Source of the DNA: Alphaproteobacteria bacterium
Lineage (GTDB): Bacteria > Pseudomonadota > Alphaproteobacteria > SMXQ01
DNA length: 64,000 bases
Assembly (NCBI GenBank): GCA_030831315.1
Contig: JAURLI010000060.1
Location: 1 to 64,000 of the forward strand
Reading direction: 5' to 3'
Below are positions 29,408-43,395 of the stretch, piece by piece (within the stretch, counting starts at the first letter, position 1; every line of letters starts with the position of its first letter). The position numbers were made by a program, and so were the translations under genes. The notes under the pieces are model-generated. The model had not been told where the DNA came from. It ran no database searches and saw only the letters and a program-made list of their open reading frames with translations.

Positions 29408-30409
29408 CTACTTGAACAGGCTCTCGTTCTCCATGCCCTTGTAGAGACCCGCCACGTATTCGCCGTAGCCGTTGTAAATCACCGTGGGCGCGCGGCGGTT
29501 TTCACCAAGCACGTTCTCATGGGCCTGGCTCCAGCGTGGATGCGCCACCTCCGGGTTGACGTTGGCCCAGAAGCCGTATTCGGCGGGCCCCATCTTTTCC
29601 CAGAAGGTCTTGGGGCGCTCCTCGTCGAAACTGATGCGCACGATGGATTTGACGTTCTTGAAGCCGTATTTCCACGGCGCGACGAGACGCAGCGGCGCCC
29701 CGTTCTGCTTCGGAATGGGCTTGCCGTAAAGCCCGGTGGCGATGAAGGAAAGTTCGTTCGTCGCCTCCGCCATCGACAGGCCCTCAACATAAGGCCAGGG
29801 GAAGAACGGCTGGCGCAGGCCGGGGGCGAGCGAGGAATCGCCGAAGGTTTCCATGCGCACGTACTTGGCCTTGGACAGCGGCTTGGCGAGATCGACCAGC
29901 GCCTTCAGGGCAAAGCCCGACCACGGCACCGTCATTCCCCAGGCCTCGACGCAGCGGAAGCGGTAGACGCGCTCTTCCAGCGGCATCTTCTTCAGCAGAT
30001 CGTCGATTCCGATTTCAAACGGCTTTTCAACGGCACCCTCGATCTTCACCGTCCACGGGCGAATGCGCAGCTGCTGGGCATCCTGGGAGATGTACTTGCT
30101 GGTGCCGTATTCGTAGAAGTTGTTGTAGGTGGTCGCGTGGCGCTCTTCCGTCAGGGGACCATCGACGCGATAGCGCAGGTTGCGCATGACGGGATAGAGA
30201 TGGGCCGAAGGATCGGCAGCCGACGCCGTCGCGCCGTTCGCCGCGTTGGACGATTCCTTGCCGTCGCAGGCCGTGAGCAGAACCGGCGCCGCGGCAAGCA
30301 CCGGCCCCGCGGCCAAGGCCTTGACCAGCTGGCGGCGGGTGCGAAAGACGGCTTCCGGCGTGGCAGCGCCATCGCCCAGTTCCCAGCCGCGCTTGCGGAA
30401 ATAATGCAT
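29408..30409 (-). CDS. msrP: Protein-methionine-sulfoxide reductase catalytic subunit MsrP
   Basis: The 333-residue molybdoenzyme starts at the ATG at 30409 (MHYFRKRGWELGDGAATPEA). A twin-arginine signal, TRRQLVKALAAGPVLAAAP, sends it folded to the periplasm. The molybdenum-ligating Cys is in YRFRCVEAWGMTVPWSG near residue 149. LRLVAPWKYGFKNVKSIVRI and the C-terminal YGFWANVNPEVAHPRWSQA complete the MsrP (YedY) pattern. It repairs oxidised methionines in envelope proteins, taking electrons from MsrQ. MsrQ is not adjacent here: it lies 4.4 kb away on the same strand with three genes between. Confidence 0.95.
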   Translation of the reverse strand: MHYFRKRGWELGDGAATPEAVFRTRRQLVKALAAGPVLAAAPVLLTACDGKESSNAANGATASAADPSAHLYPVMRNLRYRVDGPLTEERHATTYNNFYEYGTSKYISQDAQQLRIRPWTVKIEGAVEKPFEIGIDDLLKKMPLEERVYRFRCVEAWGMTVPWSGFALKALVDLAKPLSKAKYVRMETFGDSSLAPGLRQPFFPWPYVEGLSMAEATNELSFIATGLYGKPIPKQNGAPLRLVAPWKYGFKNVKSIVRISFDEERPKTFWEKMGPAEYGFWANVNPEVAHPRWSQAHENVLGENRRAPTVIYNGYGEYVAGLYKGMENESLFK

Positions 30410-30529
30410 GGTTCGCTCTCCTCTATGATGAGGAGAGCATAGCCAAGGGCCGCCATGAGGCCAAATTACAGTTGCGTGATCGGCCCGTGAGCGCGGCAAA
30501 GCCGCGCCCACAGGCCCGATGCGAAGGAA

Positions 30530-31171
30530 TTAGTTGGCTTCGAGGACCGGGTAGAATTCCGCCTTGGTCGCGCCGCACTCGGGGCAGGTCCAGGTGTCGG
30601 GAAGGTCGTCGAAGGCAGTGCCCGGCGCGATGCCCTGGGTGGGGTCGCCCACCGCCGGGTCGTATTCGTAGTCGCAATCGCTGCACACGAATTTCTGCAT
30701 GGACTTGCCTCCCGCCGCCTCGGCCTTCTTCGCGATGTCGACGACCTCGACCGTGCCCGGGACGATCTTGAGCGCGGAAAGGTCGTTGCGCTTGAGCGGC
30801 ACCGCCGGATCGAAGGCCGCCATCTGGAGAAGTTCGAGATCTTCGCCGCTTTCGGCGCTTTCGAACCAGTACGGCTCGCCCGCCGGCAGCAGGATGCCTT
30901 CGTGCTGGCCGAACTCGCCGATCACGACATCGCCCGGGCCGTAGAAACGCACGCGGCCCTTCAGCACCAGCCAGAAGCCGTCCATGCCGTCATGGGTGTG
31001 CAGGTTGTTTTCGCCGCCCTTGCGCACGATCTGCACGCGGCCGCGGATCAGGCGGCTCTTGGCCAACTCGACGATCATCTTGTCGCCGGAAAGCGGATCG
31101 GGCTTCTTGTAGCTGAAGGTGGTGAAGCCGGGCGTGGCGGCTGCAAGCTTGCCGGAAGTGGCAGCGGTCAT
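30530..31171 (-). CDS. Cupin-rubredoxin fusion protein
   Basis: The 213-residue product from the ATG at 31171, which has GGAG at good spacing, has two parts. Residues about 40-135 form a cupin barrel with the likely metal-binding [18 protein letters not shown] and a second motif around [12 protein letters not shown]. Residues about 158-213 form a complete rubredoxin: [20 protein letters not shown], then [14 protein letters not shown], with the four Cys of an iron site. The fusion suggests an electron-fed metal oxygenase or reductase of a small organic acid, which is inference only. It lies 120 bases upstream of msrP on the same strand and may share a transcript. Confidence 0.82.
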   Translation of the reverse strand: MTAATSGKLAAATPGFTTFSYKKPDPLSGDKMIVELAKSRLIRGRVQIVRKGGENNLHTHDGMDGFWLVLKGRVRFYGPGDVVIGEFGQHEGILLPAGEPYWFESAESGEDLELLQMAAFDPAVPLKRNDLSALKIVPGTVEVVDIAKKAEAAGGKSMQKFVCSDCDYEYDPAVGDPTQGIAPGTAFDDLPDTWTCPECGATKAEFYPVLEAN

Positions 31172-31310
31172 GGGAATCTCCTCTACGGTGAACGCCCTAC
31201 TGTCGCGGGGCCTGTTTGTATCGGCAGGAAATATAACGTGCCCCCCCGGGCGCGCCAGCAAAAATGCCGCCCGTACAGGCCCCTGTAACCACATGAAATC
31301 TAAGGTTTTT

Positions 31311-33341
31311 TTACTGGGCCGCCGCGCCCCGGGTCTGCACAACCCGCTCGGCCTCCCTGCCCATCAGCTCGGTCAGGTGATCGAAGCGGGTGGTGAAGGT
31401 GCCAAGCCCCAGCGTCGCCGAGCGCAGCTCGATGATCAGGTCGGCCAGTTCCGCCTCCGGCATGTGGGCCGTGACCTCGTCCCAGCCCTTCCACCCCGGC
31501 CGCGCATCAAAGCCCAGCAGCTGGCCGCGGCGCGACGACACGATGGCGTTGACCTTGCTGGTGAACTCCGACGGCACGCTGATGCGCACCTCGGCGATGG
31601 GTTCGAGCAGCACCGGCTCGCACTTCGGCATGGCCTCGCTCATGGCGATGCGCGCGGCCTGCTTGAAGGCCGCTTCCGAGGAATCGACCGAATGGTAGCT
31701 GCCGTTGGTCAGCGTCACCGCCACGTCGACCACCGGGAAGCCGAGCGGCCCGCGCGCGAGGTAATCCTTCACGCCGTCCTCCACCGCCGGGATGTACTGG
31801 CGCGGAATATGGCCGCCGAAGATCTTGTCTTCGAAAGCGAAGCCCTTGCCACGCGGCAGCGGCCGGATCTCGATATGCACATCGCCGAACTGCCCGTGCC
31901 CGCCGGTCTGGCGCTTGAAGCGGCCGTGCTCGACCGCGGGCTTGCGGATGGTTTCCTTGTAGGGCACGGCGGGACGGTCGCGTGTCGCCTTGATGCCGTA
32001 CCGGGAGGCGAGGCGGTCGAAGGCGATCGACAGGTGCATTTCGCCCTGGCCGCGTAGCAGCATCTGGCGGGTGTCGGCAACATGGGCAACGGTCAGGGCC
32101 CGGTCCTCCTCGCACATCTTCTGCAAGGCGCCCGACAGCTTGACGTCGTCGTTGCGGTCCTGGGTATTGATGGCGAAGGCATAGACCGGCGCCAGCGCAT
32201 CGGGCCAGCCCAGCACATCGAGCTTCGCGCCCGACGGCGTCAGCACGTCGCCTGCCCGCACATCCTCCATGCGGCCAAAGGCGACCAGATCGCCCGCCCC
32301 CGCGTCCGCCAGCTTCGTTGTCTCCGCGCCCCGCAGGCGCAGGAGTCCGGACACGCGGCAACCGTTGAGCGTCTCGCCGTCCTTGATGCGGCCGCGAAAA
32401 ACGCGGGCCAGCGACAGCTTGCCGACATGGGGCACATGAGCGGTCTTGAAGACCTGGGCGAGAGCCTCACCACCCCCGCCCAGCCCCTTGCGTTCGGCGG
32501 TCGCGGCGACCTCGGGCACTTCATGGCGCAACAGCTTGAGCAACCGGTGCACGCCGTTGTCATGCAGCGCCGCGCCCAGCACCACCGGCATGATCAGGTT
32601 GCCCGACAGGTCGGCGGCGAGATCGGCATAGACCTCGCTCTTGTCGGGGCGGGTTTCCTCGATCAGTTTTTCCAGAAGCGCGTCGTCGAAATCGGCGAGT
32701 GATTCGAGCATCTCCGCCCGCGCTTCCTCGGCGCGCCCGGTCATGCTTTCGGGCAAGGGGATCAGGTCTGACGCCTCGCCCTCCTTGTAGTGATAGGCGC
32801 GCTCGCTGACGAGATCGTAATAGCCGGTGACATCCTCGCCGTCGCGGATCGGCACCTGTCGCAGCACCAAGGGCAGCGACGAATGGGCCTGCAACGCGGC
32901 CAGCACGTCGCGCACGCGGTTCTCGGTGTCGTCCATCTTATTGATGAACAGCACATGGGGTACGCCCGCGTCTTCGAGGTATTTGAGCACCGGCGCGATC
33001 ACCGCGGCGCGTTCGATCTCGGGCTCGCAGACGACCACCGCCGCGTCCGCCACCGACAACGCATCCATCATGTCCTGGCGCAGTTCGACGGAGCCGGGAC
33101 AATCGATGAACCGCCATTCGTCATCCATGAAGGACCCATGGGCGAGATTGAGATCGACACCCATCTTGCGCGACTTGGCCTCGGCCGAAGTGTCGCCCAC
33201 GGATGAGCCGTCCCCGACGCTGCCCTTGCGCGATCGCGCGCCGCAAACGTGAAGAAGGCTTTCGAGAAGGGTTGTCTTGCCGCTGAGATAGGGGCCGACC
33301 AGTGCGACGCAACGCGGCGTCGAGGTATGCGCTTCGCTCAT
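31311..33341 (-). CDS. Elongation factor G-like translational GTPase (divergent paralogue)
   Basis: The 676-residue protein starts at the ATG at 33341; the track start is a TTG one codon earlier. It has all five EF-G domains, ending in [36 protein letters not shown] and RRGQLLGF. The P-loop is [10 protein letters not shown]4 is NKMDD, and the G3 motif reads DCPGS. The Ser replaces the catalytic His of the normal DCPGH, so GTP hydrolysis is probably slow or altered. True EF-G sits beside fusA-type ribosomal genes; this one does not, so it is most likely the fusA2-like accessory protein of unknown role. Confidence 0.88.
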   Translation of the reverse strand: MSEAHTSTPRCVALVGPYLSGKTTLLESLLHVCGARSRKGSVGDGSSVGDTSAEAKSRKMGVDLNLAHGSFMDDEWRFIDCPGSVELRQDMMDALSVADAAVVVCEPEIERAAVIAPVLKYLEDAGVPHVLFINKMDDTENRVRDVLAALQAHSSLPLVLRQVPIRDGEDVTGYYDLVSERAYHYKEGEASDLIPLPESMTGRAEEARAEMLESLADFDDALLEKLIEETRPDKSEVYADLAADLSGNLIMPVVLGAALHDNGVHRLLKLLRHEVPEVAATAERKGLGGGGEALAQVFKTAHVPHVGKLSLARVFRGRIKDGETLNGCRVSGLLRLRGAETTKLADAGAGDLVAFGRMEDVRAGDVLTPSGAKLDVLGWPDALAPVYAFAINTQDRNDDVKLSGALQKMCEEDRALTVAHVADTRQMLLRGQGEMHLSIAFDRLASRYGIKATRDRPAVPYKETIRKPAVEHGRFKRQTGGHGQFGDVHIEIRPLPRGKGFAFEDKIFGGHIPRQYIPAVEDGVKDYLARGPLGFPVVDVAVTLTNGSYHSVDSSEAAFKQAARIAMSEAMPKCEPVLLEPIAEVRISVPSEFTSKVNAIVSSRRGQLLGFDARPGWKGWDEVTAHMPEAELADLIIELRSATLGLGTFTTRFDHLTELMGREAERVVQTRGAAAQ

Positions 33342-33540
33342 CAAGCTCTCCCGTTTTTAGCCGGGACGGCTTGCGGGCGGCGCACTGGCCCCCGGTAACG
33401 CCAACTACGGGACGCGTGCCGCGTCCGCCTGGGGCCGGGTCAACCGCCCGGTCCGTGACCGGCGGTTCTTCTATGACGAAAGTCTCCCCCGAGCGGCGCG
33501 GAGGATGCAACCGGATTCGCCCCCGGCCGGAAAAACCGCG

Positions 33541-35748
<2,208 letters not shown>

Positions 35749-35788
35749 TCACGCGGCGGTCAAATCCGCGCGAGGTTCAGGCCCAGGA

Positions 35789-36487
35789 TCAGGCAAGTTC
35801 GAAGAGCAGGAATTCCGCCCCTTCGGCGGCGGCGAAGTCGAGCGCGGTCTCGTTGGTGATGGCGGCACCGTCGCCTTCGGCGAGATCGAGGCCGTTCAGC
35901 GCAAGCCCGCCCGTCACCACCTGCACCCAGGCTTGGCGCCCGGGCGCGAGTGCGTGGGACAGGCGATCCCCCGCCGCAAGAACCGAAGCATAGATATCGG
36001 CATCCTCATGGATGCGAAGCGCGCCCTTCTTGCCCCGCCCCGACGCGATCGCAAGCAGCTTTCCCGCCTTGTCGGCTGGGGAAAAGCGCGTCTGCTCGTA
36101 GCCCGGCTTCAATCCCTTTTCGGCGGGCAGCAGCCAGATCTGCAACAGGCGCACGGGCTCGGTATCGGAGGCGTTGAATTCCGAATGGGTCATGCCGGTA
36201 CCCGCCGTCATGCGCTGCACTTCGCCGGGCCCTATGGTTTCGCGCCCGCCGGTCGAATCCTCGTGGGCCAGCGTGCCCGTCACCATGTAGGTGACGATTT
36301 CCATGTCGCGGTGCGAATGGGGCGGAAAGCCGCCGCCGCCCGAGATCCAGTCGTCGTTGATGACGCGCAGCGCGCCGAACTGAACGTTCTCGGGATCGAA
36401 ATAATGACCGAAGGAAAAACTGTGGCGGCTGTCGAGCCAGTCGAAGCGGGTCTGGCCGCGCCGGGCGGCCTTGCGAACGGCAATCAT
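35789..36487 (-). CDS. Pirin family protein
   Basis: The 232-residue protein starts at the ATG at 36487 with AGAGGAAACC before it. The N-terminal cupin holds the metal ligands in FPPHSHRDMEIVTYMVTG and TGMTHSEFNASDTEPVRLLQ, and EIWLLP-type strand follows. The C-terminal half is the second pirin cupin (SHALAPGRQAWVQVVTGGL). Family members include quercetinases and regulators of central metabolism; the role here is not known. The 907-residue ORF in the track that contains this frame is antisense read-through of uvrB. Confidence 0.88.
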   Translation of the reverse strand: MIAVRKAARRGQTRFDWLDSRHSFSFGHYFDPENVQFGALRVINDDWISGGGGFPPHSHRDMEIVTYMVTGTLAHEDSTGGRETIGPGEVQRMTAGTGMTHSEFNASDTEPVRLLQIWLLPAEKGLKPGYEQTRFSPADKAGKLLAIASGRGKKGALRIHEDADIYASVLAAGDRLSHALAPGRQAWVQVVTGGLALNGLDLAEGDGAAITNETALDFAAAEGAEFLLFELA

Positions 36488-36598
36488 GGTTTCCTCTCGC
36501 CCCGGCCAAAGGTGGCGGGCCATTAAGGTGGGAAGCGCCCCGCGTCCGGTCAACCCCGCCACTGGCAATGCCCCGCCCGCGGGGGCATATATAGGGCC

Positions 36599-38782
<2,184 letters not shown>

Positions 38783-38784
38783 AA

Positions 38785-39999
38785 TCAGCGCGGGCGCGTC
38801 GACCAGGCGGCGATCCCGGCGATCATGGTAAGCGTCGCGGCAAGGCTCATCGCGGCGATCATCGGCCAGGGCGTGCCGTCGGCGAACAGGCCGTAAAGCT
38901 GCGAAAAACCCGCGCCGCAGATCATCTGCATGAACACGCCGATGCCCGCCGCCGTGCCCGACAGTTCCGGCACCACGCGGATGGCGCCCGCCTGTGCGTT
39001 GGGCAGCGCGATGCCCTGGGCGACGCTCAGAAAAAATCCCGGCACGAAGATGACGAGCGGCGTGATGATGCCCGCCAGCAGGAAACCCGCCTGGCCGATC
39101 ACGCTCGCCACGATGAACACCGAGCCCACCATCACCATGAGCTCGATGGCGACGCGCCCGCCGAGGCGGGTCGAGATGAAATTGCCGAGGCAGTAGCCGA
39201 ACGGGAACAGCAGGAAGTAGAGCCCGTATTCCGACGGCGAACGGCCGAGGTAATCCTGCATCAGGAAGGTCGAGCCGGCGGCCAGCGTGAAGAACGTGCC
39301 CGACGAAAACCCCGACTGGCAGACGAAGGCGGCGAAGCGCAGGCGGGCGAACAGGCGCAGGAAATCGTCGGGGATGGAAGCAAGCGACGCGCGTACGAGG
39401 CGATCGCGGTGGGTTTCGCGCAGCACCAGTACCGCCCCGATCGCAATCGCGGTGCCGGTGACGGCCGCCGTCCAGAACACCCCGCGCCAGCCGACGTGAT
39501 CGCCGAGCACGCCGCCGAGCGGCGGTGCCAGCATCGGACCCAGCGTATAGGCCATGGTGAGATAAGCGATCACCGTCACCAGCCTGTCGGGGCCGTAGGC
39601 ATCGCGGGCGATGGCGCGCGCCATGGCGACGCCGCATCCCGCCCCCGCCGCCTGCACGAGACGGGCGGCGATCAGCAATTCGATCGACGACGCCACGGCG
39701 GCAAGCACGGAGCCGCAGACGAACAGGGCAAGGCCCGACAGCAGCACGGGGCGGCGGCCATAGCGATCCGACAACGCGCCGTAAACGAGCGTCATGAAGG
39801 CCATCGTCGCCAGGGTGATGCTGAAGGTGACCTGCGCCAATGCACCCGACACATTGAAGGCCGCCTTCACCTGCGGCATGACGGGCAGGAAGAAATGGAT
39901 CGCGAGCGGCCCGATCATGGTGATCGTTGCCAGCACGACGGCAAAGGTCTTGCCGGGAGCGCGCGGCGCGCCCTCATCTGTTCTGGCCGGTCCGGTCAT
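38785..39999 (-). CDS. MFS multidrug efflux protein, Bcr/CflA-type
   Basis: This 404-residue carrier is of the drug:proton antiporter-1 type. LPVMPQVKAAFNVSGALAQVT and the motif-A loop GALSDRYGRRPVLLSGLALF, then RLVQAAGAGCGVAMARAIARD and MLAPPLGGVLGDHVGWRGVF (antiporter motif C), are typical of the Bcr/CflA group. The exported compounds are unknown. It converges on uvrB with only 2 bases between the stop codons. The gene is preceded by a cold-shock gene terminator on the same strand. Confidence 0.9.
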   Translation of the reverse strand: MTGPARTDEGAPRAPGKTFAVVLATITMIGPLAIHFFLPVMPQVKAAFNVSGALAQVTFSITLATMAFMTLVYGALSDRYGRRPVLLSGLALFVCGSVLAAVASSIELLIAARLVQAAGAGCGVAMARAIARDAYGPDRLVTVIAYLTMAYTLGPMLAPPLGGVLGDHVGWRGVFWTAAVTGTAIAIGAVLVLRETHRDRLVRASLASIPDDFLRLFARLRFAAFVCQSGFSSGTFFTLAAGSTFLMQDYLGRSPSEYGLYFLLFPFGYCLGNFISTRLGGRVAIELMVMVGSVFIVASVIGQAGFLLAGIITPLVIFVPGFFLSVAQGIALPNAQAGAIRVVPELSGTAAGIGVFMQMICGAGFSQLYGLFADGTPWPMIAAMSLAATLTMIAGIAAWSTRPR

Positions 40000-40091
40000 T
40001 GTTGTCCTGCCGCCGCCCGGCGGGCGACGCGGTTGAAGGAGGCAGGCATCTTACAGATGGCAGGCCATAAAGCAAAAAGGCCGCAAAGAAA

Positions 40092-40118
40092 AAGGCCGCC
40101 CCGTAGGGCGGCCTTCTT
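40092..40118 (-). terminator. Intrinsic terminator of the cold-shock gene
   Basis: AAGGCCGCCC-CGTA-GGGCGGCCTT forms a perfect 10-bp stem. On the minus strand it follows the cold-shock stop by 33 bases and runs into TTTTTCTTTG, so it works in that direction; the plus strand also has TCTTTT. Confidence 0.85.
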
Positions 40119-40151
40119 TTCCGATTCGCATCCGGCGAGTCGGCAGCGGAA

Positions 40152-40355
40152 TTACTCCGCGCGCAGGTTGACGGCCTTCGGGCCGCGCGCCTCGTTCTGG
40201 ATGTCGAAGCTCACGACCTGACCCTCGTCGAGGCGGCCGAGGCCGGACTGCTCAACCGCGGAGATGTGGACGAAAACGTCCTTGGAGCCATCTTCCGGGC
40301 GGATGAAGCCGAAACCCTTGGTGGTGTTGAAAAACTTCACAGTACCTTTAGCCAT
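40152..40355 (-). CDS. Cold-shock domain protein
   Basis: The 67-residue OB-fold protein from the ATG at 40355 ([20 protein letters not shown]) is a single CSD. RNP1 is KGFGFI and RNP2 is VFVHIS. The length is that of CspA-type proteins; they bind single-stranded RNA and melt structure. About 190 bases upstream on its strand are gene-free, enough for the long structured leader known for cold-shock mRNAs; a TTGCAA...ATATGC pair there could be the promoter. The track's longer start reads into that leader. Confidence 0.95.
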   Translation of the reverse strand: MAKGTVKFFNTTKGFGFIRPEDGSKDVFVHISAVEQSGLGRLDEGQVVSFDIQNEARGPKAVNLRAE

Positions 40356-40543
40356 TTTAGTCACTTTCACATTCACGTTAGTTAGAACCCGGCTCGCACA
40401 CGCGGCCGGGGTAAGGACGTCGCAATCTGATCGGGAAAGTCGCAGACCGCAATGGCGGCAGGGCATTTTCAAGGATCGGCTGCGGGCCTACAAAATCGCA
40501 TATGCTCCCGATTGTTGCGTTTTGCAAGGCCTAAATCGTTGAT

Positions 40544-40822
40544 TTATTTTAACCCTCGCCGGGCCAAATCGTCGCGGAAAGGCGATTCCTCAAGGAAATC
40601 CGCTGCCTTCGCCCCTTGCTGCCTGGCCCGGGCCTCGAGGCGGGAAAGTTCGCGGGGCAGGCCCTCGCGCAGCTCCAAAAGGTGGTTGAACTGGGCATCG
40701 CAGGCGGGAATGGGCGGGGGATAGACCCGGATCTCCGCAAGGGTCTCTTCCAGCAGGGTCTCGATCTCCGCCCTGAGGCGCGCCCAGTCGGGAGCCAGAC
40801 CAGTGGTTTCCGCAGCGCTCAT
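40544..40822 (-). CDS. Small hypothetical protein coupled to the KefB/C gene
   Basis: This 92-residue protein (MSAAETTGLAPDWARLRAEI) has no domain I recognise. It looks helical, with long charged stretches such as LRAEIETLLEETLAEIRVYP and HLLELREGLPRELSRLEARA that suggest a helical hairpin or short coiled coil. Its ATG overlaps the antiporter stop by four bases (ATGA), so it is translationally coupled, which argues it is a real gene. It could be a regulatory partner of the antiporter, like KefF/KefG in position but not in sequence. This is inference from position only. Confidence 0.6.
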   Translation of the reverse strand: MSAAETTGLAPDWARLRAEIETLLEETLAEIRVYPPPIPACDAQFNHLLELREGLPRELSRLEARARQQGAKAADFLEESPFRDDLARRGLK

Positions 40823-42498
40823 GGCTTGCCCTCCACCTCATTGCGGGCATCGGCGAGAACCCGTGCAATATCGTCGTCCGCAAGACCCGCCCCGCGCAGC
40901 ACCTGGCCGCCGAGCTGCAGGGACACCTCGGTCAGTTCCGGAACGATGCCGGTGGCGCCGAGCCGCGTCAATTCGGCGCAATGGGCGGCATCACGGGCAC
41001 GGGCAAAAATCGGCATGTCGGGGAAGCGATGGCGCAGGGCGCCGACCGTGCGCGCCGCAGCATCGCCGTCGTTCAGCGTCACCACCGCGAGCCGCGCCCG
41101 TGCGGCACCGGCGGCGCGCAGAACGGCACGCGACGACGCATCGCCGTAATAGACGGGCAGGCCATGGGTGCGCGCTTCCGCCACCCGCTGCGCGCTGAGA
41201 TCGAGGGCAACGAAGGGAATGGTGCGCGCCGCCAGAAGCCTTCCGATGTTTTCGCCGACGCGCCCGTAGCCCAGCACCAGCACGTGGCCCTCGAGATCCT
41301 CGCTTTCGCTGGCGAGCTTTTCCAGCCCGCCCGCCTCCACCTCGAACCAGTTTTCGAGCTTGCGCCCCGCCGCGGCAAGAAGCGGCGTCAGCACGATGGT
41401 CAGCGCCACCGCCAGCACCAGCAGGCGCCCGGTGTCGCTGTCGATGACACCTGCCGTCACCGCCATGGCGAACAGGATGAAGGCGAACTCGCCGCTCTCG
41501 GCGAGCAGAAGCCCCTGGCGCAGGGCAAGTCCCAGCGGAAGACCGGCGAGGCGGCAGACGCCGAAGGTCGTCACCGCCTTGAGCGTCAGGATTCCGCCCA
41601 CCACCAGCGCGATCTGCAGGCTTTCCCGTCCGATCAGGCCGAAGTCGATGGTCATGCCGACGGTCATGAAGAACAGGCTGAGAAGAATGCCGCGGAAGGG
41701 CGCGAGGTCGGCTTCGACCTGGTGACGGAATTCGGTTTCCGCCACCAGAAGCCCTGCAAGGAAAGCACCGAGCGCCAGCGACAGGCCCGCCGCCTCGGTG
41801 GCGTAGCCCGCACCAAGCACGACAAGGAGCGCGAGGCCGACCAGAAGTTCCGGCGTGCGCCTCGCGGCAATCACGCGAAACAGCGGGCGCAGCACCAGCC
41901 GTCCGACGACCACGATGACGACGAGCGCGACGATCGCCTTCAAGAGCGCTATGGCGAGCGCCATGCCGACCGAGGTTCCCGCGGCACCCAGCAGCGGCAC
42001 GAGGACGATCAGCGGCACCACGGCAAGGTCCTGGAACAGCAGGATGGCCAGCGCCACGCGCCCGGCACGGGCAACGATCTCGCCCTTTTCGCCGAGGAGT
42101 TGCAGGACGACGGCGGTTGACGACAGCGCCAGTGCCGCGCCGACGACGATGGCCGCGCGCGGGCTGAGCCCCGCCGCCCAGGCGACGAGGCCGATGGCAA
42201 TGCCGCTCGCCGCCACCTGCGCTGCGCCCAAGCCGAACAACTGGCCGCGCATGGTGACGAGGCGCTTGAGGGTCAGCTCCAGCCCGATCGAGAACATCAG
42301 GAACACGACGCCGAGTTCGGCGAGACCGCGCACGCTCTCGACATCCGATATCAACCCCGCGCCGTGCGGGCCGATGGCGGCGCCGGCGACCAGGTAGCCG
42401 ATCACGGGCGAGATATTGATGCGCCTGAACAACGTCACCGTCGCCACGGCGGCGGCGAGGAACACGAGGATGGGGCCTAGGAAATGCGTTTCGCTCAT
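40819..42498 (-). CDS. Cation:proton antiporter-2 protein, KefB/KefC type
   Basis: The 559-residue protein has an N-terminal Na+/H+-exchanger membrane domain of about twelve helices (residues 1-380), including GYLVAGAAIGPHGAGLI and ALALSSTAVVLQLLGEKGEI. It is followed by a TrkA-N/RCK domain (about 405-520) with the Rossmann motif VLGYGRVGENIGRLLAARTI. This matches potassium efflux systems gated by glutathione adducts or nucleotides. The ion and ligand are not proven. The RCK-C domain seems absent, since the protein ends shortly after the N domain. A small coupled gene follows. Confidence 0.88.
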   Translation of the reverse strand: MSETHFLGPILVFLAAAVATVTLFRRINISPVIGYLVAGAAIGPHGAGLISDVESVRGLAELGVVFLMFSIGLELTLKRLVTMRGQLFGLGAAQVAASGIAIGLVAWAAGLSPRAAIVVGAALALSSTAVVLQLLGEKGEIVARAGRVALAILLFQDLAVVPLIVLVPLLGAAGTSVGMALAIALLKAIVALVVIVVVGRLVLRPLFRVIAARRTPELLVGLALLVVLGAGYATEAAGLSLALGAFLAGLLVAETEFRHQVEADLAPFRGILLSLFFMTVGMTIDFGLIGRESLQIALVVGGILTLKAVTTFGVCRLAGLPLGLALRQGLLLAESGEFAFILFAMAVTAGVIDSDTGRLLVLAVALTIVLTPLLAAAGRKLENWFEVEAGGLEKLASESEDLEGHVLVLGYGRVGENIGRLLAARTIPFVALDLSAQRVAEARTHGLPVYYGDASSRAVLRAAGAARARLAVVTLNDGDAAARTVGALRHRFPDMPIFARARDAAHCAELTRLGATGIVPELTEVSLQLGGQVLRGAGLADDDIARVLADARNEVEGKP

Positions 42499-42584
42499 CG
42501 TCTTTCCGGCAGGGTCGGGCCTAGTCCATCATAGACCATCTGCGCGGCTTGCGCGGGAGACACGCTTCGGCCATCCTCCCGGCC

Positions 42585-43370
42585 ATGAACGATAGCCGCG
42601 AAAATACCGACCTGCCCCGGGCGGCGCTGGTCACCGGCGGGGCGCAGCGCATCGGCCGCGCCATCGCGCTGGCGCTGGCCGATGCAGGCTGGGCCGTCGC
42701 CATCCATCACCGGTCATCGGCCGGCGAGGCCGAAGACCTCGCCAACGCCATCCGCGCGCGCGGCGGCAAAGCCACGGCGCTGGCCGCCGATCTCGCGCGC
42801 GAAGACGAAACCGCCTCCCTGGTCGAACGGGCGCAAGCCGCCCTCGGCCCCTTGGGTGCGCTGGTCAACAACGCCTCCGTCTTCGAGCGCGACGAGGCCC
42901 TCGACGTCACCCGCGAAAGCTGGGACCAGCACATGGAAGTCAACCTGCGCGCGCCCTTCGTGCTGTCGCAGGAATTCGCAAGACGCCTGCCCGCGGGCCG
43001 CAAGGGCGCCATCGTCAACCTTCTGGACCAGCGGGTATGGAACCTGACCCCGCATTTCACCAGCTACACCTTGTCCAAGACCGGGTTGTGGGCGCTGACC
43101 CGCACGCTGGCACTGGCGCTGGCCCCAGCCATCCGGGTCAACGGCGTCGCGCCCGGCCCGGTTCTGCCGTCCAGCCGCCAGACACAGGCGCAATTCGACG
43201 CCCAGGCCCGCGCCACGCCGCTCGGTCGCGCCACGCCGCCCGAAGAGATCGCCGCAGCGGTACTTTTTCTCCTTGCCGCGCCCTCTGTTACGGGCCAAAT
43301 GTTAGCCCTCGACGGCGGCCAGCATCTGCATTGGGCGCCGCCTTCGGGTGACGCCATCGGCGAAGAGTAG
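42585..43370 (+). CDS. SDR family reductase, FolM/pteridine-reductase-like
   Basis: The 261-residue protein from the ATG at 42585 (MNDSRENTDLPRAALVTGGA) is a short-chain dehydrogenase. The cofactor motif TGGAQRIGRA, with Arg after the Gly-rich turn, is typical of NADPH-dependent pteridine reductases and FolM rather than TGxxxGIG enzymes. NNAS is the structural motif, and YTLSK holds the catalytic Tyr and Lys. The C-terminus has APGPVLP. It is 25 bases upstream of folB on the same strand, which supports a dihydrofolate or dihydromonapterin reductase role. That role is inference from motif and neighbour. Confidence 0.82.
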   Translation: MNDSRENTDLPRAALVTGGAQRIGRAIALALADAGWAVAIHHRSSAGEAEDLANAIRARGGKATALAADLAREDETASLVERAQAALGPLGALVNNASVFERDEALDVTRESWDQHMEVNLRAPFVLSQEFARRLPAGRKGAIVNLLDQRVWNLTPHFTSYTLSKTGLWALTRTLALALAPAIRVNGVAPGPVLPSSRQTQAQFDAQARATPLGRATPPEEIAAAVLFLLAAPSVTGQMLALDGGQHLHWAPPSGDAIGEE

Positions 43371-43395
43371 CCCGCCCCACAGGATTCCCGCGTCC

